A DNA stretch of 64,000 nucleotides from Microbacterium memoriense (lineage in GTDB: Bacteria > Actinomycetota > Actinomycetes > Actinomycetales > Microbacteriaceae). A program made the position numbers and the translations under genes. Numbering within the stretch: the stretch's first letter is position 1; every line of letters starts with the position of its first letter. Below the pieces are notes generated by a model. That model was not told the DNA's origin and did no database searches. It saw nothing but the letters and a program-made list of their open reading frames with translations. This document shows positions 8,304 through 16,111 of this stretch, in pieces. Location of the stretch: assembly GCF_025398275.1 (NCBI RefSeq), contig NZ_JAODOR010000004.1, positions 248,001-312,000 of the forward strand, written 5' to 3'.

Positions 8304-8942
8304 CTACAGGTCGGTGCTCTCACCCGGTTCGAGGGCGACGAACTCGCCAGCGCCCTGCTCGACGGCCCAGCGGATCCGGGCGCGGCCCATGTCCAGGCCG
8401 ACCCGCGACAGGGTCATGTCGTGAGTCGCGAAGGCGCGCCGCGGGGCGACAGCGAGAACGAAGTCCATCGCCTCGCCGATTTTCAACCACGGTGCGCCGA
8501 CCGGTGCCGCCAGGAGATCGATCTTCGACGAGCCGGGTAGCGCATACGAGTCCCCCGGGTAGTAGAAGGTCTCGTTGACGAGGACGCCGACGTTGTCGAC
8601 GACGGGAATCGATTCGTGGATGACGTTGTGACGCCCGCCGAAGAAGCTCAGGGTGAAGGGTCCGGCGGTGACGGTCTCGCCCGGTGCGACGAGGTGGATC
8701 TCCTCACCCGCGGCCGCGGCCGCCACACCCGCCGGCGCATACACCGGCACCTCGGGGAACTGCTGGCGGATACGTGAAAGATGCTCGGCGGTCCAATGAT
8801 CTGGATGCTCGTGCGTGAGCACCACGGCCACCACATGGCGAAGATCAGCAAGGGGGAGCGTGAACGAACCGGGATCGATCAGCAGGGTCCGATTCTCCAG
8901 CTCGAGGCGGAGGCAGGCATGTTCGTGCTTTGTGACGCGCAT
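8304..8942 (-). CDS. MBL-fold metal-dependent hydrolase (UlaG-like)
   Basis: The product has 212 residues and the metallo-beta-lactamase fold. The metal motif THEHPDHW gives H44, H46, D48 and H49; further ligands are probably in the GGRHNV and ATHD segments. The short single-domain architecture, starting with MRVTKHEHACLRLE, resembles cytosolic UlaG/YwnB-type hydrolases (L-ascorbate-6-P lactonase relatives), but members of this group have many substrates and none can be assigned. It is a single gene, convergent with the fru operon and adjacent to tRNA-Glu. Confidence 0.8.
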   Translation of the reverse strand: MRVTKHEHACLRLELENRTLLIDPGSFTLPLADLRHVVAVVLTHEHPDHWTAEHLSRIRQQFPEVPVYAPAGVAAAAAGEEIHLVAPGETVTAGPFTLSFFGGRHNVIHESIPVVDNVGVLVNETFYYPGDSYALPGSSKIDLLAAPVGAPWLKIGEAMDFVLAVAPRRAFATHDMTLSRVGLDMGRARIRWAVEQGAGEFVALEPGESTDL

Positions 8943-8992
8943 GCGCTCCAGTCAACGCCGCCGCGCGTCAGTCGGCAAGGATCGGCGGCGAT

Positions 8993-9022
8993 TTTGCTGA
9001 GACCGGAGGAGCATGGCATAAT
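8993..9022 (+). promoter_or_regulatory. promoter of tRNA-Glu
   Basis: A TTTGCT -35 (8993-8998), an 18-base spacer and a CATAAT -10 (9017-9022) preceded by TGG precede the tRNA by about 33 bases. The TGGCATAAT element recurs in the rpsP and rplS promoters. Confidence 0.55.
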
Positions 9023-9055
9023 CGAACGGTTGCCTTCGGAGCTTTCGAAGGAAAT

Positions 9056-9128
9056 GGCCCCATCGTATAGCGGCCTAGTACGCTGCCCTCTCACGGCGGT
9101 AACGCGGGTTCGAATCCCGCTGGGGTCA
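9056..9128 (+). tRNA. tRNA-Glu (anticodon CUC)
   Basis: A 73-base cloverleaf is visible. The acceptor arms GGCCCCA and TGGGGTC pair with one G-T, the D arm is GTA...TAC, the anticodon stem CTGCC/GGCGG encloses loop CTCTCAC with anticodon CTC, and the T arm contains GGTTCGAATCC. The discriminator base is A, and CCA is not encoded. A hairpin terminator follows seven bases later. Confidence 0.95.
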
Positions 9129-9134
9129 CAACAC

Positions 9135-9168
9135 GAAGAAGCCTCGACCGAATGGTCGGGGCTTCTTC
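9135..9168 (+). terminator. terminator after tRNA-Glu
   Basis: Arms GAAGAAGCCTCGACC and GGTCGGGGCTTCTTC pair over 15 positions with one wobble around a GAAT loop and end in TTC. Confidence 0.8.
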
Positions 9169-9204
9169 CGTATCCGGAATGTACGCAGGGGCAAGGGAGA
9201 CCGC

Positions 9205-10683
9205 ATGGCATCCCGGAGAAACGCGCAGATTGATGTCATCGTCGTGGGCGCCGGCCCCAACGGCCTCGCGGCGGCGGTCACGGCGGCGCGCGCCGGTCTG
9301 CGCGTGCGGGTGTACGAGCGGGCTGGGTGGCCCGGCGGCGGTGCAGCGACGCGCGAGCTGACGCTCCCGGGGTTTCACCACGATGTCGGAGCCGCAATCC
9401 ATCCGTTGGCGTTCGCATCCCACTTCTTCCGCGAGTTCGGTCTCCGCGATCGTGTGCGCTTCGTCACGCCCGACGTGTCGTTCGCACAACCCCTCGTTCC
9501 CGGCCACTCCGCGATCGCGTACCGCGACGTGGAGCGGACCGCCGACCGGCTCGGCCGCGATGGTGCCACGTATGCGCGGCTGCTCCGTCCTCTCGTCGAT
9601 CGGACAGGCGGGATCGCCGCCCTCACGGGTGGCTCGCTCCTGCGCATTCCCCGGGATCTGGTCGCTGCCGGTGTCTTGGCGGCGCGTGCGCTCGAGCAGG
9701 GGAGCCGTGGGTGGGGCCTGCGTTTCCGAGACGCCGCGGCGCCCGCTCTCCTCACCGGCGCGAGCGCGCACACGCTTCTGCCTCAACCGAGTATCGCTGC
9801 CGCGGGCGCGGGCCTCGTCTTGACCGCCTACGCACATGCGGAGGGCTGGCCCGTGCCGATCGGTGGCAGCGGCGCCATCATCGCGGCCATGGTCGCCGAC
9901 CTCGAGGCGCACGGCGGTGAGATCGTGAGCGACCATGAGGTCGCCGACCTCGCCGCGGTTCCACGCGCACGCGCGATTCTGCTCGATGTCACGCCGCGCG
10001 CCTTCGTCCGGTTGGCCGGGCCGCTCATGCCGGCCCGGTATCGGCAGGCGATGGAGCGGTTCCGCTACGGCGCGGGAGTCGCCAAAGTCGACTTCGCCCT
10101 CGGCGAGCCGGTGCCCTGGGCCGACGCCGACCTCCGCCGGGCCGGCACAGTTCATCTGGGCGGCACGCGCGCAGAGATGGTCGCCGCGGAGCGGGAGGTT
10201 CTGCGAGGCGGGCATCCGGAGCGCCCGTACGTCCTGGTGGCGCAACCATCGGCGTTCGATCCGACGCGTGCTCCCGCCGGCCGGCACACCCTGTGGTCCT
10301 ACACGCACGTCCCCGCGGGAAGCCCCGTGGACCGCAGGGAGGCGGTCATCAATCAGATCGAGCGATTCGCGCCAGGTTTCCGCGACACGATCCTCGCGGT
10401 GTCGTCGCGCACGGCGGTCGGGATGGAGCACGTCAATCCGAACCACATCGGAGGAGACATATCCAGCGGCGCACCGACGCTCGGCCAGCTGTTCGCACGG
10501 CCTGTCGTGCGCACCGACCCGTGGCGCACGCCGATTCCCGGCGTGTATCTGGCGTCGGCCTCGACCGCCCCGGGGCCGGGCGTGCACGGTCTCGCCGGGT
10601 GGCACGCCGCGCAGAGCGCCCTGCGGAACGAGTTCGGCATCCGTACGTCCCCCGACCTTTCGCCGACGGCCGCAACACGGTAG
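9205..10683 (+). CDS. FAD-dependent NAD(P)/FAD oxidoreductase, CrtI/phytoene-desaturase-like
   Basis: This 492-residue protein has an N-terminal FAD-binding Rossmann motif, VIVVGAGPNGLAAA (residues about 11-24), then YERAGWPGGGAATREL, the typical second FAD segment of carotenoid-oxidoreductase-like amine oxidases. The C-terminal GVYLASASTAPGPGVHGLAGWHAA is the GxxPGxGxxG-type FAD closure. Relatives in actinobacteria are usually annotated as NAD(P)/FAD-dependent oxidoreductases of unknown substrate. No crtB/crtE neighbour exists, so a carotenoid role is not supported by context. It is monocistronic behind tRNA-Glu and ends four bases before the convergent DUF4349 gene. Confidence 0.82.
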   Translation: MASRRNAQIDVIVVGAGPNGLAAAVTAARAGLRVRVYERAGWPGGGAATRELTLPGFHHDVGAAIHPLAFASHFFREFGLRDRVRFVTPDVSFAQPLVPGHSAIAYRDVERTADRLGRDGATYARLLRPLVDRTGGIAALTGGSLLRIPRDLVAAGVLAARALEQGSRGWGLRFRDAAAPALLTGASAHTLLPQPSIAAAGAGLVLTAYAHAEGWPVPIGGSGAIIAAMVADLEAHGGEIVSDHEVADLAAVPRARAILLDVTPRAFVRLAGPLMPARYRQAMERFRYGAGVAKVDFALGEPVPWADADLRRAGTVHLGGTRAEMVAAEREVLRGGHPERPYVLVAQPSAFDPTRAPAGRHTLWSYTHVPAGSPVDRREAVINQIERFAPGFRDTILAVSSRTAVGMEHVNPNHIGGDISSGAPTLGQLFARPVVRTDPWRTPIPGVYLASASTAPGPGVHGLAGWHAAQSALRNEFGIRTSPDLSPTAATR

Positions 10684-10687
10684 CCGA

Positions 10688-11788
10688 TCACTCCTCGGCA
10701 GGTGACGAGCTCGCGCTCCGCGATCGCCGTCGGCGCACGGCGCGACGCACCGCCCAGATGAGGCTGCCGGCGAGCGCCGCTACGGCGAGCCAGGGGAGGA
10801 GGAAACCGATCGCGATGACGATCCCGTTCACCGTCGCGACAAGTCCCGACCAGCCGGCCGTGACCCCGTCGCCGAAACCGGCGGGGTCGGCCACAACGAC
10901 CGGTGTCGGTTCGGTGAGCGTGATCATCGCACTCGACATGTCGACCTGACCCTCGAGCCACGTCAGCTGCTGACGCAGCGAGTCGAGCTCCGATTGGCGC
11001 TGCGAGAGAGCCGACTCCGCCGCGATCAGGTCGGCGGTCGACGCGCTCTGCGCCATGAGCTCGGTGAGTCGGGCGACCGACGCTTCCAGTGCCGCGACGC
11101 GTGCGCGAAGGTCGACAGCTTCCGTCGTGACATCCCGTCGGTCGATCTGCGACGAGGTGACCGTTCCGAGGTCGGTCAAGCCCGACAGTGTTGTGGCGAG
11201 CTGATCCGACGGCACGCGCACGGTGATCCATGTGCCCGTCGGCATCGGCGCGTAGACGTCGGTGGAGACTGCGGGGTCCATCGGTGCCGACGAGCCGATG
11301 CTCATCGTTTCGACATACCCACCGGCCAGGACAGCCGCCTCACCGATCGACGCGGCTGCAGAGGGCGCATCGTCGACCTCGACGGTCGCGGAAGCGGAAA
11401 CGGCGATTTCTCGTTCCGCGCCGCCGGTGCCGGCCTCCGTCCCGGCCATATCGCCCGAGCTTTCGGCGATATCGGTGAGTGACGACCCGCCCATCTGGGG
11501 TGCGGATGCCGGTGCGACGGCCGCCGAGTGAGCCGAGCCCGCAGCTCCGGTCGATCCCTGGATGCCTGAGAGCACGAGCGGTGCGATCACGGCGGCGACA
11601 GCGATCACGGCGACCGCCGCAGCCCCGCCCATCCACCATCGTCCGCGACGGACGGCGCGCACGCGTGCACGTTCGATGCGGGCACGCTCCTCGCCCCGTT
11701 CGTCGGCGATCCGTGCGAAGACGGCCGTCTCCATCTCTTCGACACGTGCATCGCTCAACGTCGGTAGTGTCACTTCGTCGGTGTTCAT
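10688..11788 (-). CDS. DUF4349 membrane protein, probable partner/anti-sigma of the adjacent ECF factor
   Basis: The 366-residue product starts MNTDEVTLPTL at ATG 11788, which overlaps the sigma-factor stop codon and follows GGAGGGG. One membrane segment lies at about 50-72 (GGAAAVAVIAVAAVIAPLVL). It is followed by an acidic low-complexity linker, a DUF4349 domain with a coiled coil around residues 230-290 (ARVAALEASVARLTELM), and a second membrane segment near the C-terminus. The N-terminal cytosolic stretch resembles the short anchor of membrane-bound sigma partners. Translational coupling to the ECF sigma gene suggests that it controls that factor. That role is an inference; DUF4349 itself has no established function. 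Confidence 0.75.
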   Translation of the reverse strand: MNTDEVTLPTLSDARVEEMETAVFARIADERGEERARIERARVRAVRRGRWWMGGAAAVAVIAVAAVIAPLVLSGIQGSTGAAGSAHSAAVAPASAPQMGGSSLTDIAESSGDMAGTEAGTGGAEREIAVSASATVEVDDAPSAAASIGEAAVLAGGYVETMSIGSSAPMDPAVSTDVYAPMPTGTWITVRVPSDQLATTLSGLTDLGTVTSSQIDRRDVTTEAVDLRARVAALEASVARLTELMAQSASTADLIAAESALSQRQSELDSLRQQLTWLEGQVDMSSAMITLTEPTPVVVADPAGFGDGVTAGWSGLVATVNGIVIAIGFLLPWLAVAALAGSLIWAVRRAVRRRRSRSASSSPAEE

Positions 11789-12345
11789 GTCCCCTCCGGT
11801 TCGATCGTGTTCCGCAGTTGCGTGCGGATGCGGGACAGACGATTGCGGACGACGCCATGGCTCACACCGAGCTGATCGGCTGCGGCTTGATAGGCGTAGC
11901 CCTCGGCGGCGCACAGCCGGAAGATCTGCTGGTCGAGCACACCGAGCGATCCCACCTCGTGAAGAATCCGTTCCACCAGGGCCGCGTCGATCACCTGCGC
12001 TTCGATGTCCACGGCCGCGGGTATGGCCTCTTCCGCCGCCGTCGTCAGGTGGGCGCGGTCGCGCTGTTGACGCCGGATGCGGTTGGCGCACTGGAAGCGG
12101 CAGATCGTGACGAGCCACGGGAGCAGGGAATCGCTGACGAGGTCGAGCTCCGGCAGTTTGCGCCACGCGGCCAGGAACGTCTCCTGCGCCACGTCCTCGG
12201 CATCCGTGCGTGATCCGAGAAGCCCGTGCGCCAGCCAGAAGACCGGGCGTACGTAGGCGCGGTACAACTGGCGGAAGGCATGCTCGCTGCCCGCCGCCGC
12301 GGCGGCGACCAGTTCTGCATCGCCGTGCGTCGCCGTGTCGCTCAT
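11785..12345 (-). CDS. ECF-family RNA polymerase sigma factor
   Basis: The 186-residue protein has the two-domain ECF layout. Sigma2 at about 20-90 contains FRQLYRAYVRPVFWLA and DAEDVAQETFLAAWRKL. Sigma4 at about 120-180 contains LDQQIFRLCAAEGYAYQAAADQLGVS, a helix-turn-helix for the -35 element. The ATG at 12345 is preceded by AAGGAC. The DUF4349 gene follows with a four-base overlap, giving the usual sigma plus membrane-regulator pair. The signal and regulon are unknown. Confidence 0.9.
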   Translation of the reverse strand: MSDTATHGDAELVAAAAAGSEHAFRQLYRAYVRPVFWLAHGLLGSRTDAEDVAQETFLAAWRKLPELDLVSDSLLPWLVTICRFQCANRIRRQQRDRAHLTTAAEEAIPAAVDIEAQVIDAALVERILHEVGSLGVLDQQIFRLCAAEGYAYQAAADQLGVSHGVVRNRLSRIRTQLRNTIEPEGT

Positions 12346-12449
12346 CGTGTCCTTGTCGTCCGGGGAGAATCATCCTCCCTGTGAGAAGAGTGTCGACCGG
12401 ACGGTGATCGTCTCAGATGGACGGTACCGCCTGGTGGGGACTGTATTCT

Positions 12450-12560
12450 TGTGCGAGCGAGAGGGAGTATCCCGTTCTCGCGCATCCGTCAATACGGGTC
12501 TTGCAGTCGAGGCTCCGGGTGCGCGCCGCATTCTGCGGGGGAGAGACTTTCGACGATTCG
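12450..12560 (+). ncRNA. candidate yybP-ykoY manganese riboswitch in the terC leader
   Basis: The leader of the TerC gene contains GAGGGAGTATCCC at 12461-12473 followed by CGTCAATACGGG at 12487-12498. These are the two conserved blocks I associate with the yybP-ykoY element (AGGGAGTA and TCAnnACGGG). GTCT (12498-12501) can pair with AGAC (12544-12547) and GCAG (12503-12506) with CTGC (12533-12536), closing a long arm. TerC/Alx-family genes are well-known targets of this Mn(II)-sensing riboswitch. A TATTCT -10 at 12444-12449 would start the RNA a few bases before it. No covariance search was possible. Confidence 0.6.
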
Positions 12561-12582
12561 TCCATCCCTCCGAAAGGCCCGC

Positions 12583-13692
12583 ATGGAGCTCCCCATCTGG
12601 TTTGAGATCGGCTCGCTCGTCGTGCTGACGCTCATCCTCGTCGCCGACCTGTTGTTGATCCTCAAGCGTCCGCACATCCCCTCCACCCGCGAATCGACCC
12701 TGTGGGTCGTGTTCTACGTCACGCTCGCGCTGATCTTCGCCGGTCTGATGTGGTACTTCGCCGGCGGTGAGTACGCCGGCCAGTTCGTCGCGGGTTGGTT
12801 GACGGAGTACAGCCTGTCGATCGACAACCTGTTCGTCTTCGTGCTGATCATGAGCCAGTTCTCGGTCCCGCGGCGCTATCAGCAGGAGGTGCTGATGGTG
12901 GGCATCATCATCGCGCTGATCCTGCGTGGCCTCTTCATCCTCGCCGGCGCCGCGATCATCGAGCAGTTCAGCTGGGTCTTCTACATCTTCGGTGCGTTCC
13001 TCGTCTTCACCGCGTGGCGTCAGGCGTTCCCCGGCGGCGATCACGACTCCGACGTCAAGCAGGAGAGCTTCATCGTGCGCCTCCTGCGCCGCACGGTCGA
13101 CATCTCCGACGAGTACGACGGTGCGAAGGTGCGCACCGTGGTGAACGGCAAGAAGATGTTCACCCCGATGATCATCGTGTTCGCCGCGATCGGCATGACA
13201 GACCTGCTGTTCGCGCTCGACTCGATTCCCGCGATCTTCGGCATCACCCAGAGTCCGTTCATCGTCTTCACCGCGAACCTGTTCGCGCTGATGGGCCTCC
13301 GCCAGCTGTACTTCCTTCTGGGCGACCTGCTCGACCGCCTCAAGTACCTGCACTACGGCATCGCATTCATCCTCGCCTTCATCGGTGTCAAGCTCGTCTT
13401 CCACGCGATGCACGAGAACGAACTGCCGTTCATCAACGGCGGCGAGCACATCGAATGGGCTCCGGAGATCTCCACCTGGATGTCGCTCGGCGTCATCATC
13501 GCGTCCATGGTCGTCGCGACCGTCGCGAGCCTCATCGCGTCGTCGCGTGAGCGGAAGGCCGCTCCGGTCACCGCCGGACGGATCGACGCCGAGGCCGCGC
13601 CGGAGAAGACACCGGTCACGGCAGCCGAGAAGGTCGCTGACGAGAAGGGCACGCCGCCGACCGTCGAACAGCCCCCGACCGATCCGCGCTGA
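12583..13692 (+). CDS. TerC family integral membrane protein (probable Mn(II) exporter/metallation factor)
   Basis: The 369-residue protein has about eight to nine membrane segments, with the family motifs WLTEYSLSIDNLFVF (acidic residues in the membrane) and MTDLLFALDSIPAIFGIT. A charged C-terminal tail of about 55 residues follows. TerC/Alx/MeeF proteins are linked to manganese export or delivery to exported enzymes; the tellurite-resistance name is historical. Start ATG 12583 has CGAAAGG at 12571-12577. The candidate manganese riboswitch upstream agrees with a manganese role. A long hairpin follows the stop. Confidence 0.88.
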   Translation: MELPIWFEIGSLVVLTLILVADLLLILKRPHIPSTRESTLWVVFYVTLALIFAGLMWYFAGGEYAGQFVAGWLTEYSLSIDNLFVFVLIMSQFSVPRRYQQEVLMVGIIIALILRGLFILAGAAIIEQFSWVFYIFGAFLVFTAWRQAFPGGDHDSDVKQESFIVRLLRRTVDISDEYDGAKVRTVVNGKKMFTPMIIVFAAIGMTDLLFALDSIPAIFGITQSPFIVFTANLFALMGLRQLYFLLGDLLDRLKYLHYGIAFILAFIGVKLVFHAMHENELPFINGGEHIEWAPEISTWMSLGVIIASMVVATVASLIASSRERKAAPVTAGRIDAEAAPEKTPVTAAEKVADEKGTPPTVEQPPTDPR

Positions 13693-13742
13693 ACCGACGT
13701 CATCCTGCGTGATCCGACCCGCCCCCGCGCGGGTCACGATCA

Positions 13743-13808
13743 CCGCAGAATGCCGCGAACTCCGCATCCGATGGCGCCATCGAGTGCGGAGTTCGCGCAT
13801 TTCTGCGG
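13743..13808. terminator. long imperfect hairpin after terC
   Basis: Arms of about 30 bases (from CCGCAGAATGC to TGCGGAGTTCGCGCA...TTCTGCGG) pair with a few mismatches around a CGCC apex. It probably terminates terC transcription before the leuC leader. There is no T-run. Confidence 0.6.
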
Positions 13809-13879
13809 AGATCGCGCAGGTCCGAAGAGCGCGGCGCCTCGTGGAGGCACCGCACGGGTGTCCGCGCCGCGGTGGTAAT

Positions 13880-13939
13880 GTGACGTTCGTGCGGATCGCT
13901 CGACTTCTCCTTAGCGGCCGCGACGAGATCTCGCTCTGA
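13880..13939 (+). CDS. leucine leader peptide upstream of leuC
   Basis: A 19-codon ORF, GTG to TGA, encodes MTFVRIARLLLSGRDEISL with three consecutive leucine codons (CTT CTC CTT) and a fourth before the stop. GGTGG four bases upstream is a weak ribosome binding site. It lies 60 bases before leuC, and a stable hairpin overlaps its 3' end. This is the classic layout of attenuation by ribosome stalling at leucine codons, so leuCD expression should rise when charged tRNA-Leu is scarce. It is too short for normal gene finders. Confidence 0.7.
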   Translation: MTFVRIARLLLSGRDEISL

Positions 13940-13956
13940 GCCCACTCTCGTCGCGG
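13918..13956 (+). promoter_or_regulatory. attenuator-type hairpin overlapping the leucine leader peptide
   Basis: CCGCGACGAGA (13918-13928) pairs perfectly with TCTCGTCGCGG (13946-13956) across a 17-base loop. The 5' arm begins about six bases after the leucine codons, within the footprint of a ribosome stalled there. There is no T-run, so it may act as an antiterminator stem, a Rho-related switch or a translational block. Confidence 0.55.
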
Positions 13957-13999
13957 AGTCCTTCGCGGGCACATCCGACGTCGACAAGAACGAGACATC

Positions 14000-15445
14000 A
14001 TGAGCACTCCCATTTCCGAGCATCCCCGCACCCTGGCCGAAAAGGTCTGGGATGACCACCTCGTCGTCAAGGGCGAAGACGGTCAGCCCGACCTCATCTA
14101 CATCGACCTCCACCTGGTCCACGAGGTCACGAGCCCCCAGGCGTTCGATGGTCTCCGCGCGGAGGGTCGCCCCCTGCGCCGCGTGGATCTGACGATCGCG
14201 ACCGAGGACCACAACACGCCCACCCTGGCAATCGACAAGCCGATCGCCGACCTCACCAGTCGCACCCAGATCGAGACGCTGCGGCGCAACGCGGAGGAGT
14301 TCGGCGTGCGCCTGCACTCGCTGGGCGACAAGGAGCAGGGGATCGTGCACGTCGTCGGTCCCCAGCTGGGTCTCACCATGCCCGGCATCACGGTGGTGTG
14401 CGGCGACTCGCACACGTCGACGCACGGCGCGTTCGGAGCGATGGCCTTCGGGATCGGGACGAGCGAGGTCGAGCATGTCATGGCGACCCAGACGCTGCCG
14501 CTCAAGCCCTTCAAGACGATGGCGATCACGGTCGAGGGCGAGCTCGCGCCCGGCGTGAGCGCGAAAGACATCATCCTCGCGATCATCGCGAAGATCGGGG
14601 CGAACGGCGGTCAGGGCTACGTGCTCGAGTTCCGCGGCTCCGCCATCCGGTCTCTCTCGATGGAGGGCCGCATGACGATCTGCAATATGGCGATCGAAGC
14701 GGGCGCTCGCGCCGGCATGATCGCTCCTGATGAGACGACGTTCGCGTACGTGAAGGACAAGCCGCACGCTCCGCAGGGCGCGGACTGGGACGAGGCGGTC
14801 GCCTATTGGCGGACCCTGCCGTCCGATGACGGCGCGGTGTACAACGCCGAGGTGTTCCTGGATGCCGCGGAGCTCGAGCCGTTCGTGACGTGGGGGACCA
14901 ACCCCGGTCAGGGCGTGTCGCTGAGTGACGTCGTCCCCGACCCGGCATCCTTCGCCGATCCCAACGAGCGCGCTGCCGCGGAGCGGGCCCTCGCCTACAT
15001 GGACCTGACTGCCGGAACGCCACTGAAAGACGTGCCGGTGGATGCCGTGTTCATGGGTTCGTGCACGAACAGCCGCATCGAGGACCTTCGTCAGTTCGCA
15101 TCGATCGTCCAAGGTCGCACGAAGGCCGACGGCGTTCGCGTCATGGTCGTCCCCGGCTCCGCACGCGTGCGCCTGGAAGCCGAAGCCGAGGGCCTGGACA
15201 AGGTGTTCACCGACTTCGGTGCCGAGTGGCGTTTCGCGGGGTGCTCGATGTGTCTCGGGATGAACCCCGATCAGCTCGCACCCGGTGAGCGGTGCGCGTC
15301 GACGAGCAACCGGAACTTCGAGGGGCGTCAAGGCAAGGGCGGCCGCACGCATCTCGTGTCACCGCTCGTCGCCGCCGCGACGGCCGTTCTGGGCCACCTG
15401 GCCAGCCCGAGCGATGTGCCTGCGATCCAGCGAGTGGAGGCTTGA
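14000..15445 (+). CDS. leuC: 3-isopropylmalate dehydratase, large subunit
   Basis: The 481-residue aconitase-superfamily enzyme, with LeuD, isomerises 2-isopropylmalate to 3-isopropylmalate in leucine biosynthesis. The [4Fe-4S] ligands are C355 (GSCTNSR), C415 and C418 (CSMCLGMN). The N-terminal substrate blocks VTSPQAF and DHNTPT are present, and length is normal. It is preceded by the leucine leader peptide and hairpin and followed after one base by leuD. The ATG at 14000 has only a weak purine-rich site (AACGAGA). Confidence 0.96.
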   Translation: MSTPISEHPRTLAEKVWDDHLVVKGEDGQPDLIYIDLHLVHEVTSPQAFDGLRAEGRPLRRVDLTIATEDHNTPTLAIDKPIADLTSRTQIETLRRNAEEFGVRLHSLGDKEQGIVHVVGPQLGLTMPGITVVCGDSHTSTHGAFGAMAFGIGTSEVEHVMATQTLPLKPFKTMAITVEGELAPGVSAKDIILAIIAKIGANGGQGYVLEFRGSAIRSLSMEGRMTICNMAIEAGARAGMIAPDETTFAYVKDKPHAPQGADWDEAVAYWRTLPSDDGAVYNAEVFLDAAELEPFVTWGTNPGQGVSLSDVVPDPASFADPNERAAAERALAYMDLTAGTPLKDVPVDAVFMGSCTNSRIEDLRQFASIVQGRTKADGVRVMVVPGSARVRLEAEAEGLDKVFTDFGAEWRFAGCSMCLGMNPDQLAPGERCASTSNRNFEGRQGKGGRTHLVSPLVAAATAVLGHLASPSDVPAIQRVEA

Positions 15446-15446
15446 C

Positions 15447-16043
15447 ATGGAGAAGTTCCACACCCACACCGGGATTGCCGCGCCGTTGACACGTTCGGCG
15501 GTCGACACGGATCAGATCATCCCGGCCGTCTACCTCAAGCGGGTCACGAAGACCGGCTTCGACGATGCGTTGTTCGCGAACTGGCGTCAGGATCCCGAGT
15601 TCATCCTCAATCAGCCTGCCTATCAGGGCGCGTCGATCTTGGTCGCCGGGCCCGACTTCGGCACCGGCTCCAGCCGCGAGCACGCCGTTTGGGCGCTCCG
15701 CGACTTCGGTTTCCACGTCGTGCTGAGTCCGAAGTTCGCCGACATCTTCCGTGGCAACGCCGGAAAACAGGGACTCGTCACGGGCGTCGTGGCCGAGGCC
15801 GACATCGAGGCGATCTGGGCAGCGATCCAGGCGCAACCGGGTGTGGCGATGACCGTCGATCTGCAGGAGCGCACCGCCGTCATCGGCGATCTCCGGGTCG
15901 GTTTCGAGATCGACGATTACACTAGGTGGCGGCTCCTCGAAGGGCTCGATGACATCGGGCTCACTCTGCGCAACGAAGACAAGATCGCGCAGTTCGAGGC
16001 GCGCCGTGAGGCGTGGCGACCACGGACGATCCCCGTTCCGTAG
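15447..16043 (+). CDS. leuD: 3-isopropylmalate dehydratase, small subunit
   Basis: The 198-residue partner of LeuC forms the swivel domain. It starts [14 protein letters not shown] and has the DTDQIIPA and [13 protein letters not shown] blocks that bind substrate. The start at 15447 lies one base after the leuC stop with GGAGG inside the leuC end. Together they form one heterodimeric enzyme. Expression should follow the leuC attenuator. A small hairpin separates it from murA. Confidence 0.95.
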   Translation: MEKFHTHTGIAAPLTRSAVDTDQIIPAVYLKRVTKTGFDDALFANWRQDPEFILNQPAYQGASILVAGPDFGTGSSREHAVWALRDFGFHVVLSPKFADIFRGNAGKQGLVTGVVAEADIEAIWAAIQAQPGVAMTVDLQERTAVIGDLRVGFEIDDYTRWRLLEGLDDIGLTLRNEDKIAQFEARREAWRPRTIPVP

Positions 16044-16051
16044 CCCGAAGC

Positions 16052-16072
16052 ACGCCCCACACCCTGGGGCGT
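16052..16072 (+). terminator. small hairpin between leuD and murA
   Basis: ACGCCCC and GGGGCGT form a 7-bp stem with a 7-base loop, nine bases after the leuD stop. There is no T-run. It may weaken read-through into murA. Confidence 0.4.
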
Positions 16073-16111
16073 CGCTGGCTGCATCCTCGAGTAACAAGTG
16101 AGGTTCCCTCG

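Noticed and set aside
9056..9128. tRNA-Glu as an island insertion site
   Set aside because: No duplicate of the tRNA 3' end and no integrase were seen nearby; flanking genes look native.
13693..13999. Possible T-box riboswitch before leuC
   Set aside because: No T-box sequence or specifier-loop pattern is present; a leucine-rich leader peptide explains the region better.
13700..15352. Minus-strand frame of 550 codons opposite leuC
   Set aside because: It is antisense to leuC and the leucine leader; no ribosome site and no recognisable motif.
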